Source: Raphanus sativus
Lineage: Eukaryota > Streptophyta > Magnoliopsida > Brassicales > Brassicaceae
Direction: 5' to 3'
DNA: 64,000 nucleotides
Assembly (NCBI RefSeq): GCF_000801105.2
Contig: NC_079515.1
Span: forward strand, 32,945,407 to 33,009,406
Part shown: piece by piece, positions 53,365 through 63,311 of the stretch
Position numbering within the stretch: the first letter of the stretch is position 1
How the letters are laid out: every line of letters begins with the position of its first letter
Notes under the pieces: generated by a model
What the model saw: only the letters and a program-made list of their open reading frames with translations
What the model was told of the DNA's origin: nothing
The model's database searches: none
Program-made: the position numbers and the translations under genes

Positions 53365-56197
53365 TTAGGGGTCAATAGCCATGGGTGTGATGCGTTTCCT
53401 TGCCGGTTTACTTGAGACAGGTGTGTTAACTTTGCTCTGCAGTGGCTGTTTCTCTCCCTCTGATCTTGTTTCCGCCATTACTTCATCAGTTCTATGCATA
53501 ACCTGCTTTTTCTCCTCACCCTCCTCCATGGTAATTTTGCTCGGCAATGGCTTTCGTTTCTCTTGGTCTTGTTCTGATTCAGCCTGTTTACTTGTCTCGT
53601 CTGGTATTGCTTCGGTCATCAGCTCATCGGTTTTCTCTAAAACATGCTTTCTCTCTTCGCTATCCGCTGATTTCTTTCCGACTGCAATTGAATTTGATGG
53701 ATCATGTCGAGTTCTGAAACGTAGAAAGAGAGAGATAAAGAGTCCTAAGGGCAAACCTGCTGAGATGGAGACAGGCTCTCCTAGTTCGTTATCTTCAAAT
53801 TCAACAAGTGTGCAATAACCATCTTGTGAGGACAGTGCTAGATAAGACGCAGTTGGTGACCTATATTTAGCACAAATATTTGATCATTAGAGAATCTTTT
53901 GAGGACACTATTCAGAGATCTAAAACAAAGAAAATATTTATTTTTTACCATGTTACATCAGTTATTGCAGCGTAGTGGAGACCTGCGAGGACTGCAATAG
54001 GAGCGACACACTCCGTGTCATATATGTACACCGAATTTAATGTTGCAATGGCAAATACAATACGGTAAGGAAGCTTGAAGAAACCACCTTCTTCTGCATG
54101 AACACCAAAATGAGAATATGTAAGGAAAAGATTTACATCTCCTCAAAGGGCTTGATTTTCTTTCTTAAAAGAAGCTGAAACATATATCATAAGAAAACAT
54201 AATATGTACCAGAACTTGAACCACGGAGTTTGAATGCAACAGGGCAAAAACGAACCACTACAACCGGTTTGTTAGCACCTGGAAGCTGCAGTGCAGGTCT
54301 GCTCGCAGGAAATTAAAAAAAAAAAAACAAATTGAGCGCGTGTGAGACTTTCTAGTGCTTTCTAACTATATATCATACATAGGCTCGAGCAATTGAGGTC
54401 ACTAGGTTCAGATTTAAAAAAAAAAACAAGAGATGGTTATCGTACCTTGAAAGGTCCTTCCTAGAGAAGACATAAGTAGCATTTACAGCTTCGGATGTAG
54501 GCGAAAGCTTGAAAGAGCCTTCAAATGAAATACAAGTGATGACAGAAACATAATTAAAATCAGGACATACAGAGTGATGATCTAAGGAGGACTGTGTCGT
54601 AGGGGTAATTACCCGATGGAATGAGTAAAAACGAGCCATCAGGTGACCAAGACAATCTTCGGAAGAAAGAAGGCAATGTCTCATCATGAAAGAGATGGGT
54701 TTTCACCGTCTGCATATCATATGGTCATTGTGAAAATCAAGCATACTGTATATTCGCAACGAATCATGAAGGTGTAATTCTTCCTCTCTTTCTTACCTTA
54801 GTGTCATCTCCTCGTTGATGATCTGCTTTCGTGATAACATGCTGACAAACATAGTTCATCTTTTCACCGCTTTTACTCTTTGCTTGAGGCTTATTGAGAT
54901 ATATCCGGCATGTTCTGTCCGAGCTAAGAGAGGCTACGTACTTCGACAAGGGGTCCCATGCAACACCTTGAACATAATGACAATGGGCATCCAGTATCTG
55001 ATGTACAGAACCTTGTAGCAAAAATAGGAAAAAATGTAAGAAGCAGAAAATGTGGAAGTAACATGAAAAGTTAGTTATCTCCTCTTTTACTTGTTCTCAC
55101 CTTTGTTAACGTCCCAAATTATGCAAGAGTTGTCCACTGAGCCAGAAATCAGAAAACCATCATCAGGAGACCACTGAAGATCTAAGACATCCTTTCGATG
55201 AAATCTACCAAGCAGAAGAATAATTCTCGTTAGACTATATGTTTTGCAGCATGTTATTGGTCTACATTTGAACGAGTCCATGAACCTTTCATAAGCTCTC
55301 ACACTATGTAACTAGCCTACAAGAAGCACTCTCCCTTCTTTATAGCAACAACATTGAAGATGGTTCTTGCTAACCTAAAAACTTAACTGACTACAAAAGC
55401 GTGACAGGATAGCTTATTATTCAGGTGATAGAAAAACTCACGATAACGATTTGTGAACTTTCCAGGACTGGTTGGTTTCAGAAGGATGCAACTTCCATAT
55501 GATAAGCTCGCCTCCTGCATTATAAGGAAAACAGAATTGCGCAATTAGTTAAACAGAGCATTCAAAATATGCAAAAACACACTTGCATCTTAGCGACCAG
55601 ATGTGTTTCTCATTCGTACCGTCTGCTCCAGAGGCAAGCAGTTCCCCTGCAAATCATCATACCACAATCGTCAAACACTAGATAAGTAAGCACACATACA
55701 AAACATGATCGCGAGCTCAAGAGCATCTCTGATAGATAACACAAAGCTTGGTGCAGTATAACATTGAAGGTTATCTAAGAAACAGAGTACTAACCAGAGC
55801 GAGAGAAACGAATGGTATTGACAGCACATCCATGATAAGTAAGGCTGCTCTGGTAAGATACACTGGGAAGCTTCTTCTCCGCTTGACCAGAATTTAATAA
55901 CCATAGCTGAACAAAACAAAAAACTCAACTTAATTAATAGTCAATAATTAGCAATAACATTCCTGATTCTCTAAAATGCATCAACCCAATCAAACGCTCA
56001 AAAGTTTGCGACTTTCAAACAATCAAGCGGAACCCAGATCCTCAATTGGATGAAATCGAATTGATTTCTGAAATTTGCAATACCTTGATATCGTAATCGG
56101 CTCCGGCGGTGGCGAGTAAACCGGAGATCGGATGAAAATCAAGGGTCAGCACTGGCTTCCCGTCGTGCCAGCTGATCTGTATTGTTCCTCCCTTCAT
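53365..56197 (-). CDS. FAS2: FASCIATA2-type CAF-1 p60 subunit (WD40 histone chaperone, At5g64630)
   Basis: Twelve exons with consensus junctions join to 1470 nt (489 aa): 56197-56084, 55906-55795, 55646-55620, 55514-55442, 55204-55101, 55011-54797, 54709-54613, 54518-54446, 54298-54210, 54093-53949, 53860-53757, 53681-53365. The product starts [20 protein letters not shown] and contains the WD repeats typical of CAF-1 p60/FAS2, including [16 protein letters not shown] and [17 protein letters not shown] charged Glu/Lys tail ends [10 protein letters not shown]. With FAS1 and MSI1 it deposits H3-H4 on newly replicated DNA. Exon 3 is only 27 nt. Intron 11 (53756-53682) is 75 nt, a multiple of three without stops. 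An E2F-type site sits upstream. Length matches the Arabidopsis protein (about 487 aa). Confidence 0.95.
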
Positions 56198-56326
56198 CTT
56201 GCTGGTGACGGAGAGTGCCCAGATTCGTGGCGGGTTTTTGTTTTCTCGAGAAAATTAGGGTTTATGGATTTAGTGGGAAGAAGAAGAAGAAAGTACTAAA
56301 ATGGGACTCTGTCACTCTGGCGCGTC

Positions 56327-56340
56327 TTTTGGGCGCGAAA
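56327..56340. promoter_or_regulatory. E2F-binding-type site upstream of FAS2
   Basis: TTTTGGGCGCGAAA contains the E2F consensus TTTSSCGC in both orientations. It lies 130 bp upstream of the FAS2 ATG. A second GC-rich core, TGGCGCG, is at 56319-56325. This fits S-phase expression of a replication-coupled chromatin assembly gene. Confidence 0.75.
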
Positions 56341-57113
56341 TGTATCTACGTGTTAAATGACGATTTCGTCCCACCGACTAACCCGGTTAACCCTGACCGG
56401 TCGAATTATTAGTCAATTCAATTCATATAGCGTGTGGACTACTGTGGTCGCGGACCTACCAAAGACATTCACACTTGACTAGTGTATATAAAACTGTTTC
56501 CACGTAATAGAAAAGTTTTTATTAATAAATATCCAAAGAAAGTAACACATCTTTTGCTTTTAATTCGCAGATCAGTCGACGTCGTCTGAAAAAGTAGTGA
56601 TAGTAGTAGTAGTTATGAATCTTATGACTTATGTGGTCGATCATCGTTCAGCTTTTATTTTTGTTATGCATAGACTACGTTAGCTTTTCTTCTTTAAGTG
56701 GTACTTTTAAAACCTTATCGCAATTTTAAAAAGTTTTCAACATATTCGATAACACGTATAATGCATATTGATAAAGCAAAAGTTACATGGAACCAAACGG
56801 TATTCCATCAAATAAAATATTCTGCTTCCCAAGTAGTTAAAGCCTTTTCTCCCAAATCTTTGGCACTAAACACGACTTAAGGTCTTTGGTACGTTTGGTA
56901 AATTCGAAGATAAATAAATCATCTCAATATTCAGATAATGATTTCTTAAACATTGCTCTGTTTAAAGCAAATGCATTAAACGAGTAAGTAAATGTATTAA
57001 AACTTACAGATTCCAAATTTAGTAGAGATTTATAATTACCATAAGCTCGATTGTAAATAGAGATTTTGCCATTTTAGCAAAGATCTTTAAAAAGAAAAAT
57101 AGTACAACAGTAA
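56341..57113. other. Intergenic region between FAS2 and the invertase inhibitor gene
   Basis: It contains the FAS2 upstream region and the 3' UTR of the inhibitor gene. AT-rich, with no additional gene supported. Confidence 0.5.
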
Positions 57114-57653
57114 TTATTCAGCAAGCCGATCAAGAATCCCGGAGACAACACCACATATACGTCTCAAACTCACTTCACGCCGGCGAATCTCCGCCGGATA
57201 AACCAAACCTTTAGCTCGCCGAAAAATATTCCGGCAAACGTTAGGATAATCCTCCGCCGCCAACACATGCATGTAAGCATAGTCATAAGCTTCATCATCA
57301 AGATCTTGTATCGTTAGCCGGAGAGAATCAGCTGCGAGAGTATACTTCTCGGAACAATCTTTTAAGACCTTCTTGAGGACGGTGTCGTTTGCGGCGGAGG
57401 TTAGGTTCCCAGTGATGTAAGTGGCGGTTGCTGTGGCGTTCTTCACACCAACGCCAACCATAATGGCTGCTAGGCCTTTTGTGTCGGCTGTGGGGCTTCT
57501 TGGGTCGGATTTGAGAGCTGAGACGCAGAGGGCATAGTAGCTTGTGGTTTTGCAAGTTGTTTCAATTATGGTTGTGTTGGGTTTGACCGAGAGTAGGGTT
57601 GATGATAGGATAACGAGGAGGAAGAAGAAGATGGGAGAAGTAGGCTTAGCCAT
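57114..57653 (-). CDS. Invertase/pectin methylesterase inhibitor family protein, C/VIF2-type (At5g64620)
   Basis: An intronless gene of 179 aa. Residues 1 to about 23 form a signal peptide (IFFFLLVILSSTLLS). The PMEI/invertase-inhibitor four-helix domain has the four conserved cysteines, Cys34 and Cys43 in the hairpin (TCKTTSYYALC) and Cys100 and Cys140, plus Cys167. The CSEKYTLAADSLRLTIQDL helix is typical. C/VIF proteins bind the active site of cell-wall or vacuolar acid invertases and so limit sucrose cleavage. Sequence alone does not fully separate invertase from PME inhibitors; the C/VIF2 call rests on similarity and its position next to FAS2. A TATA element (TTTATATATC on the minus strand, about 57690-57699) lies about 40 bp upstream of the ATG. 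Confidence 0.92.
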   Translation of the reverse strand: MAKPTSPIFFFLLVILSSTLLSVKPNTTIIETTCKTTSYYALCVSALKSDPRSPTADTKGLAAIMVGVGVKNATATATYITGNLTSAANDTVLKKVLKDCSEKYTLAADSLRLTIQDLDDEAYDYAYMHVLAAEDYPNVCRNIFRRAKGLVYPAEIRRREVSLRRICGVVSGILDRLAE

Positions 57654-57689
57654 TTCAAGAAGAGGATTTTGAGCAACCGTTTATGGAGA

Positions 57690-57699
57690 GATATATAAA
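57690..57699 (-). promoter_or_regulatory. TATA element of the invertase inhibitor gene
   Basis: On the minus strand CTTTATATATCTC sits about 40 bp upstream of the start codon, implying a very short 5' leader. Confidence 0.6.
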
Positions 57700-57877
57700 G
57701 AAATATGTTTTTTGTCTTGTATCCTGAGTAGTTTATTATAATACGTACTAAAAATAATAAACGAGAATATATATTTGTTTGGTAATCGTAATATTATATT
57801 CTCGATGTTAATGTGTTAATCCTGTTTTGTCAGGTTGCGATCTAATATATCGTGTTAACATGTGAGAAAAACTGAAC

Positions 57878-57938
57878 AGGAATGGGTTTTATCTAGTTGT
57901 TCAAAAAAAAAGAAAAAAAAAAGGAATGGGTTTTATCT
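57878..57938. repeat. Micro-insertion (AGTTGTTC-An) between 17-bp repeats
   Basis: AGGAATGGGTTTTATCT is perfect at 57878-57894 and 57922-57938; the 27-nt insert is AGTTGTTC plus an A-run interrupted by one G. Confidence 0.7.
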
Positions 57939-58224
57939 TTTTTTGTACTATACGCATGATGCATATATAATATGTTCATTACCCGAGGAGAAAACAAAGT
58001 GGTTTTGTACTTGACGGAAGTTTAAGTACAGTATACAAATTGTAAAGTGACAATATGAATTTCCTTAACAAAACGGTGTGCAAACCTATAGACCATAACT
58101 TCAAAGACATGATGATGAGTTGTGTGTGGGTCTTTGCGTCTTGGAACTTTGCGAGTGTTGATCTGTGAATCATGTGATTCAAACGAATAAGAGACCCTTG
58201 TTTGGCTGTTTCCCTTTTACGAGT

Positions 58225-58625
58225 GGCCAGTCGATTGTAAAATCCATCTCAACCATAGACGAACAATCTCAAACTTGAGAGAATAATAACATTAATAGAA
58301 TACTTAAGCAGGTCGAAGCAGGCATACGGTGGTGACAAGGCTCTTGTGATTTTGCGTTTATTGTTATCACTTGCGTCCTTCACCATGCTTCATTTGATTT
58401 CACATTTTCGTATTCTCTAATCTAGAGCATTGGATTTGAGATGGGTCTGGATTTGGAGAATGAGTTCGAAGGAGATTCGTTGAGACACGAACTGCATCCA
58501 TAAAAACTGTTCTGTTCGTCTATGGTTGAGATGGATTTTACAATCGAGTGGCCTACTCATTTCCCACTGAATTGTAAGATGCAGTTCTTATTTTAATGTT
58601 ATTATTCTCTCAAGTTTGAGATTGT
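58225..58625. repeat. Rearranged inverted repeat (40-bp and 33-bp arms in non-mirror order)
   Basis: Arm A (58225-58264, starting GGCCAGTCGATTGTAAAATC) is reverse-complemented at 58514-58553 with 39 of 40 bases matching. Arm B (58263-58295, ACAATCTCAAACTTGAGAGA...) is reverse-complemented at 58593-58625, all 33 bases. In a simple inverted repeat B' would come before A'; here A' comes first, so a second rearrangement followed. Confidence 0.85.
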
Positions 58626-59660
58626 GTAGCCATTTACATTTTAGTTTGGTTTAACATTTTATTTTGTTTTTGATTATCAGGCCAGAACTTTGGATTGGAG
58701 ATTTGATAAGGGACTAAGAGGCGACATGACAGAGAGTCAAGATACATCCCAGTGAAAATGTTAACTTAACTGAATGTGATTTTTATGTTAATACTTTCTT
58801 GAATTTAGTTTAGGTTGGTTTAACGCTTTCTTCTTATTTTGATACCAGGCTACAACAATGGATGTGGGGGCGAGTGGGTGCATGGAGATCAATATCTAAA
58901 TCAGAAGCCAAGGATTCTGGCGAATAAAGTTAAGTATATCTGCGAGAGACGTGACTTAACAGCTTCTCAAACAAAAGCCAAATAGATCACATAATTACAC
59001 AGATATCAAGGTCAACCGGGTGGACATGTACATACACCTACAGTAGAGAAGATATGTGGGTCCATGGGCATGTCGTAACAAAACTGGCTCATCAGTAGAA
59101 AAATATCAAGGAAATAATAAACCTAAAAGAAGCGAATATAAAGGCTGACCAATAGAAGAAATCTTTGTAGGTTCTAAACATGTTAGAACAAAAGAAAACA
59201 TCTGGGTTAGAGCTATTGAAGACTTGGGGAAGGCTAAATTGAGAGCTTAAACTTTTGATGTAAGCAGCAAATAGAGGAATGGAGAACGGAAAGCTTTTCA
59301 GTAGTCAAGTGCTCGAGCGCACAAGTCTTTCAGAGATGCAATGGTCGAGCTGATCAAGGAGAATGGTATCAACCGGCCAGGAAGACCTCAAAGAGGTTCT
59401 CATTTGTTATCTCAGACTCAACACCGACAAATATCATTACATGAACATCAATTTGTTTCAGCAGGCGCACATTAATTTAATTTTTAAAACTTTTGTGTAG
59501 AATAGTTCTGTATACAGATGATATCACCACGTGAAAAAGAATAAGAATTGCGATTATGAAAACTAAAATGATATTTCTCAGTAAAAATAATTTCCACAGA
59601 AATACAATAAGCTTATCATTGTAATATATATGATTGGTTATAACAGATTCTATTAACAAT

Positions 59661-59708
59661 CGCATTACATATTTACATAACAACTTGGAAGTGTAAATAT
59701 GTAATGCG
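59661..59708. repeat. Perfect 17-bp hairpin with 14-nt loop
   Basis: CGCATTACATATTTACA (59661-59677) and TGTAAATATGTAATGCG (59692-59708) are exact reverse complements around the loop TAACAACTTGGAAG. Low GC and lack of a U-tract argue against a simple terminator; no microRNA is recognised. Confidence 0.8.
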
Positions 59709-60369
59709 ACTCTTTCTTGATCCACCCGTTGTGGACTAAGAAACACCTACTCTTACTCAGGTTTCGGATAATATATTTAAAAAGTGAATGAAACTATTCA
59801 TTTACTAAATCTATAAATAACGTATAATAAGAAGCAAAACATCATTCAATACAATTGATGAAGAGCAGTTCATGTTTTGTTTCGTTGAAAGATCTGAGAT
59901 TTAAACGACTTTCTTTCTTTGAATAAGAAAAATCAATTTTCAGATTGATTTATGAATTTAAATAAAGTAACCATGGATCAAATAGCTTATTTTAAAAGAA
60001 TTGGCGTTGATTTAGTATAAATGAGTTTAATAAAGTTTATTGTTGTTGAACTCCACATGGCATATGGACTTAGCAACTTTGCCACCAAACTGCACTAAAT
60101 CTACACAAATTATAGTATTTTTTTTGGTTTTAAAGTTTTTTTCAGTTTCATTTGTCTAGTACTATTTTGTCACAAAATCTTCAACAGTACATACAATATG
60201 TTTCTTTCTTTGGTAAATATACTTTACAATTTTCAAAAAAAACCAAAATCTACAAATCAAACATATTATAAAGTTATTTTGGAAAGTCAAATCAAAATGT
60301 GATTTTAAAGGAGGGAACTCAAGCCTTTACTAGACCAATTTTCTTTGTATTTTCTTGATATAACTAGTG

Positions 60370-60632
60370 GTAGACATGGAAATTAGACTTCATATCCTAA
60401 TAGTAATATATAAAAATATAACACACACTAAATATCAAACTCATGAACTGAAATTGCTTTAAGATGCTTAATCTTTCTTTTTGGAACAACTAGTTAGTTT
60501 GAAATATCATTCTATCATGTAACTGATTTGTTCTCTAAATTAGACTGTGCATCTTTTCCTATTTCCTTTGTTTTATACTTAATAATTTTTAGTCGTCTGT
60601 CACTTCAATGTCTTCAATAAATTACAGTCAAA
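60370..60632 (-). pseudogene. Decayed copy of the 3' end of the neurofilament-like gene
   Basis: The sequence aligns by eye with 22125-22425, which holds the 3' flank plus the orphaned tail of the neurofilament-like gene. Shared blocks are CATAACACAC / ATATAACACAC, ATCAAACTCA, TTCTTTTTGGAAC, GTGCATCTTTT, and TTTCCTTTGTTTT before GTC.TCTGTCACTT. On the minus strand it retains KRCT-like codons before a shifted stop, with indels and substitutions. It lies about 38 kb from the source gene. Confidence 0.7.
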
Positions 60633-61573
60633 ATTTTATATTTTGAATTTTTATAGATCTTTTTAAGACATTATACATTACTAATAGTATTTCGGCGTCG
60701 TATGTTTTTATTCTTTAATGAGTTTAAAATTCTTTTTTGATCTATTTGATATTGGTTAGTGAAAATAATGTATTACTTTGTTTTCAAATTATTGAGGTCA
60801 AAGAGAAATAGCATAAGTGATTTTACTGATAGAATAAATACCTGAGGGTTGCATCAAAGTAAATATAGCTAAACTTAAAACATAAATTAAATTGATGTTT
60901 CAAAAGGAAAACACATAAATGCATGTGTTTGTTTTGTGATTATTTTGTGTGATTGTTTGATATTTGTGTCATCCACATGTGTAATTTAGTTAGTTTTTTT
61001 TATGAAATGTGTTTGTTGTATTTGATAATGGCGTGGATACAAAAAAATATTGTATTACTATGTTCCGATTCTACATGTAAGGATAGTAAATATTCTGGTG
61101 GATATGTGTTTGGTTCATAGTTGAACTATTATGTTTATTAAAGTATTGTAATATATATTTAGTGAGATTAAAGTAATTTTCTAAAAAATATTTAAAATAC
61201 AATATTTTCAAAGATCTTAAGGTATCTTATTTTTTATTAAAGTTCGCATCATTTATATCATTGAATAAGTAAGTAAAGTGTTAATTTATAAAGTTATTTC
61301 TCTTTAATTGTAAATTTTGTTATTAGTTTTTGTTGCATTAGAAGTACTACAACAATCAGATATTATGTTCATATATTTTTGGTAGTGGCTAATCTAAAGA
61401 AAAATATTTGCTAAATCGCTAAATCTCTTAAATCATCATACATCACTTATGGGACAAATCGTTTTTATAAATCCATTGTGTTTGTATATGTTGTTTCAAA
61501 CCTTTTGAAAAAAATGAAAAATCGAGTAAATAAAAACAAAAACTACACACTCTCTTTCTAGTTCTCATCCTCG

Positions 61574-62770
61574 CAAAAACTACACAATCTAACTGACCCA
61601 ATCTTGGTTCAGGGACACTATCCTCAGAGGCTCTATCCACAACTACTGGACAACAAAACCTAACCCCTCTTTCTCTTGGCTCGCTAATAAACTGCTCAAA
61701 CTGAAGGAGATCGCTTTCCCTTTCATAAAACTGCATCTGGAGAATGGACTATCAGCGAGGTTTTGATTCGATAGTTGGACCCCTTTTGGAAGCCTCTCTA
61801 CTTTCCTGAATTCCGGTTCTTCCAGACTTGGAATTCCACCTGAAGTAACAGTATCATCACTCTGTAACGATGGGGTTTGGCAAATACCACCTGCGAGATC
61901 AGAGAACCAACTTCAGCTGCATATGTTTTTAACTACGGTGACTTTCACAGAGGAGCAAGACTACTACGAATGGGTGATTAATGGGAAAAGCTTACTGCTG
62001 TGTACAGAACAGGCGAGATGTATACGGCTCTCAGAGGAGAGATAGCTGAAGTAGACTGGGCATCCATTGTTTGGACACAATTTGGTATCCCGCGGCACAA
62101 CTTTCTAACTTGGCTTTTTGTTCTTGACAGATCCCCTACTAAAGATAGAATGAGGAGATGGGGACTTCAGGTTTCACAGACTTGCCTCCTTTGCAACTCC
62201 GGGGAAGAGACAAGAAATCATCTTTTCATGGATTGCCCCTTCAGTTATGATCTTTGGTCGCAGATTGCTCGAAGGTGTGATTTCCTGCCCTTAGCAGACT
62301 GGACCGCAACGCTGGATCAGATGAAATCTCTCCCTAGCCAGAAGCCTCTTAAACATCAAAAGATCCTCACACTCTGGGCTTGGCAATCGACGATCTATTG
62401 GATGTGGAATGAAAGGAATCGGAGACTCCATTCCAACAGCTTCCGCTCTATCGATGCTCTCTTCTCTTTAATCGATCGCCAGTTGCGAAACAAGATTCAA
62501 ACCCTGCGCCACTCTCACCCGACTCTTGCCTCTCAAGCTCTGCAACTCTGGATTCGACATGCATAAGTGAAGAAATCTACTATGTTCCATTCCCAATCGT
62601 CACCAAACTGATCTCTCCTCTACTGGGCTAGAAAAAGCTCTTTCACTATTTCAAAGTTCTAAAATATGAATGTTTCAATCTGGGCAAGGCCCGTTAAACT
62701 AAGGCACATGGCTTGTAAACATTTTTATTTTTTCTGCTATTTAATATGAAAGCCCAGTTACAAAAAAAAA
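61574..62770 (+). mobile_element. 5'-truncated LINE (non-LTR retrotransposon), 14-bp target duplication
   Basis: The perfect direct repeat AGTTCTCATCCTCG (61560-61573 and 62771-62784) flanks a 1.2-kb segment ending AGTTAC plus poly(A). Translation gives the C-terminal part of a LINE polyprotein: HNYWTTKPNPSFSWLANKLL, then the zf-RVT domain. In-frame damage includes a TGA in ARF.FDSWTPFG where plant LINEs usually have Trp, and a frameshift near 61990. It is a dead 5'-truncated copy. Its GTTAC-An terminus matches several micro-insertions in this window. Confidence 0.93.
62000..62566 (+). pseudogene. LINE reverse-transcriptase zinc-binding (zf-RVT) domain fragment
   Basis: The open frame includes VWTQFGIPRHNFLTWLFVLD, then RSPTKDRMRRWGLQVSQTCL and LCNSGEETRNHLFMDCPFSY. 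This is the C-x2-C...H-x4-C zinc-binding pattern of the zf-RVT domain. The C-terminal part (WNERNRRLHSNSFRSIDALF) is typical of plant LINEs. It lacks a true start codon and is continuous with upstream LINE sequence in another frame, so it is a fragment and not a gene. Confidence 0.9.
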
Positions 62771-62784
62771 AGTTCTCATCCTCG

Positions 62785-63311
62785 TTTCTAGCCTATCTAC
62801 CAACAAAAATAAAAACACTATTAGTGTATGTGTTTTTGATGAAGATCATTTCGTAAAATTTTATGCCCTCTTGAAACTAATATTTTCTCCACCAATGTTT
62901 TCATGTGTTGCAATTTCTTGACCAAATATTAAGTAAGCTTTTACGAGTTAGCCTATAAATTAACAAAACACCGTCATCGACACAACAATAAGCCATGTCT
63001 AACATAAGCTACATCTATTCTATTAAAATACATATGACCAGTTGATATATGTTGTGTCCAATTATATTTCTTATGTTTTACTAATTAACTGTCATTAGAA
63101 CAAATAAATATACCTATTACGTAATTTACAGTTCATTATAACTTTCCATAGCTTTCTATATTCTAGGGATCCATTACTCTCATTTAAACTAAATAAGATT
63201 CACATACTTATTATATATGAGCAAAGAAAATATATGACAATGAACTGTTCTACTAAAATATATATTATAACATCTATACAATTACATTATTGACATCTTT
63301 CTATAGTGATA
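62785..63311. other. Intergenic AT-rich region
   Basis: No gene or element boundary recognised between the LINE and the right-hand Helitron. Confidence 0.5.

Larger units (their letters stand above)
57700..61573. other. Intergenic region right of the invertase inhibitor gene
   Basis: No intact gene is recognised. The stretch holds a micro-insertion (57878-57938), a rearranged inverted repeat (58225-58625), a unique stretch of average GC content at 58850-59470 whose frames are broken, a perfect 17-bp hairpin (59661-59708), and a decayed copy of the neurofilament-like gene's 3' end (60370-60632). The rest is AT-rich. Confidence 0.5.

Noticed and set aside
59661..59708. Interpretation of the 17-bp hairpin as a microRNA gene
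   Set aside because: The stem is perfect and short, there is no known mature sequence, and no expression evidence is available.
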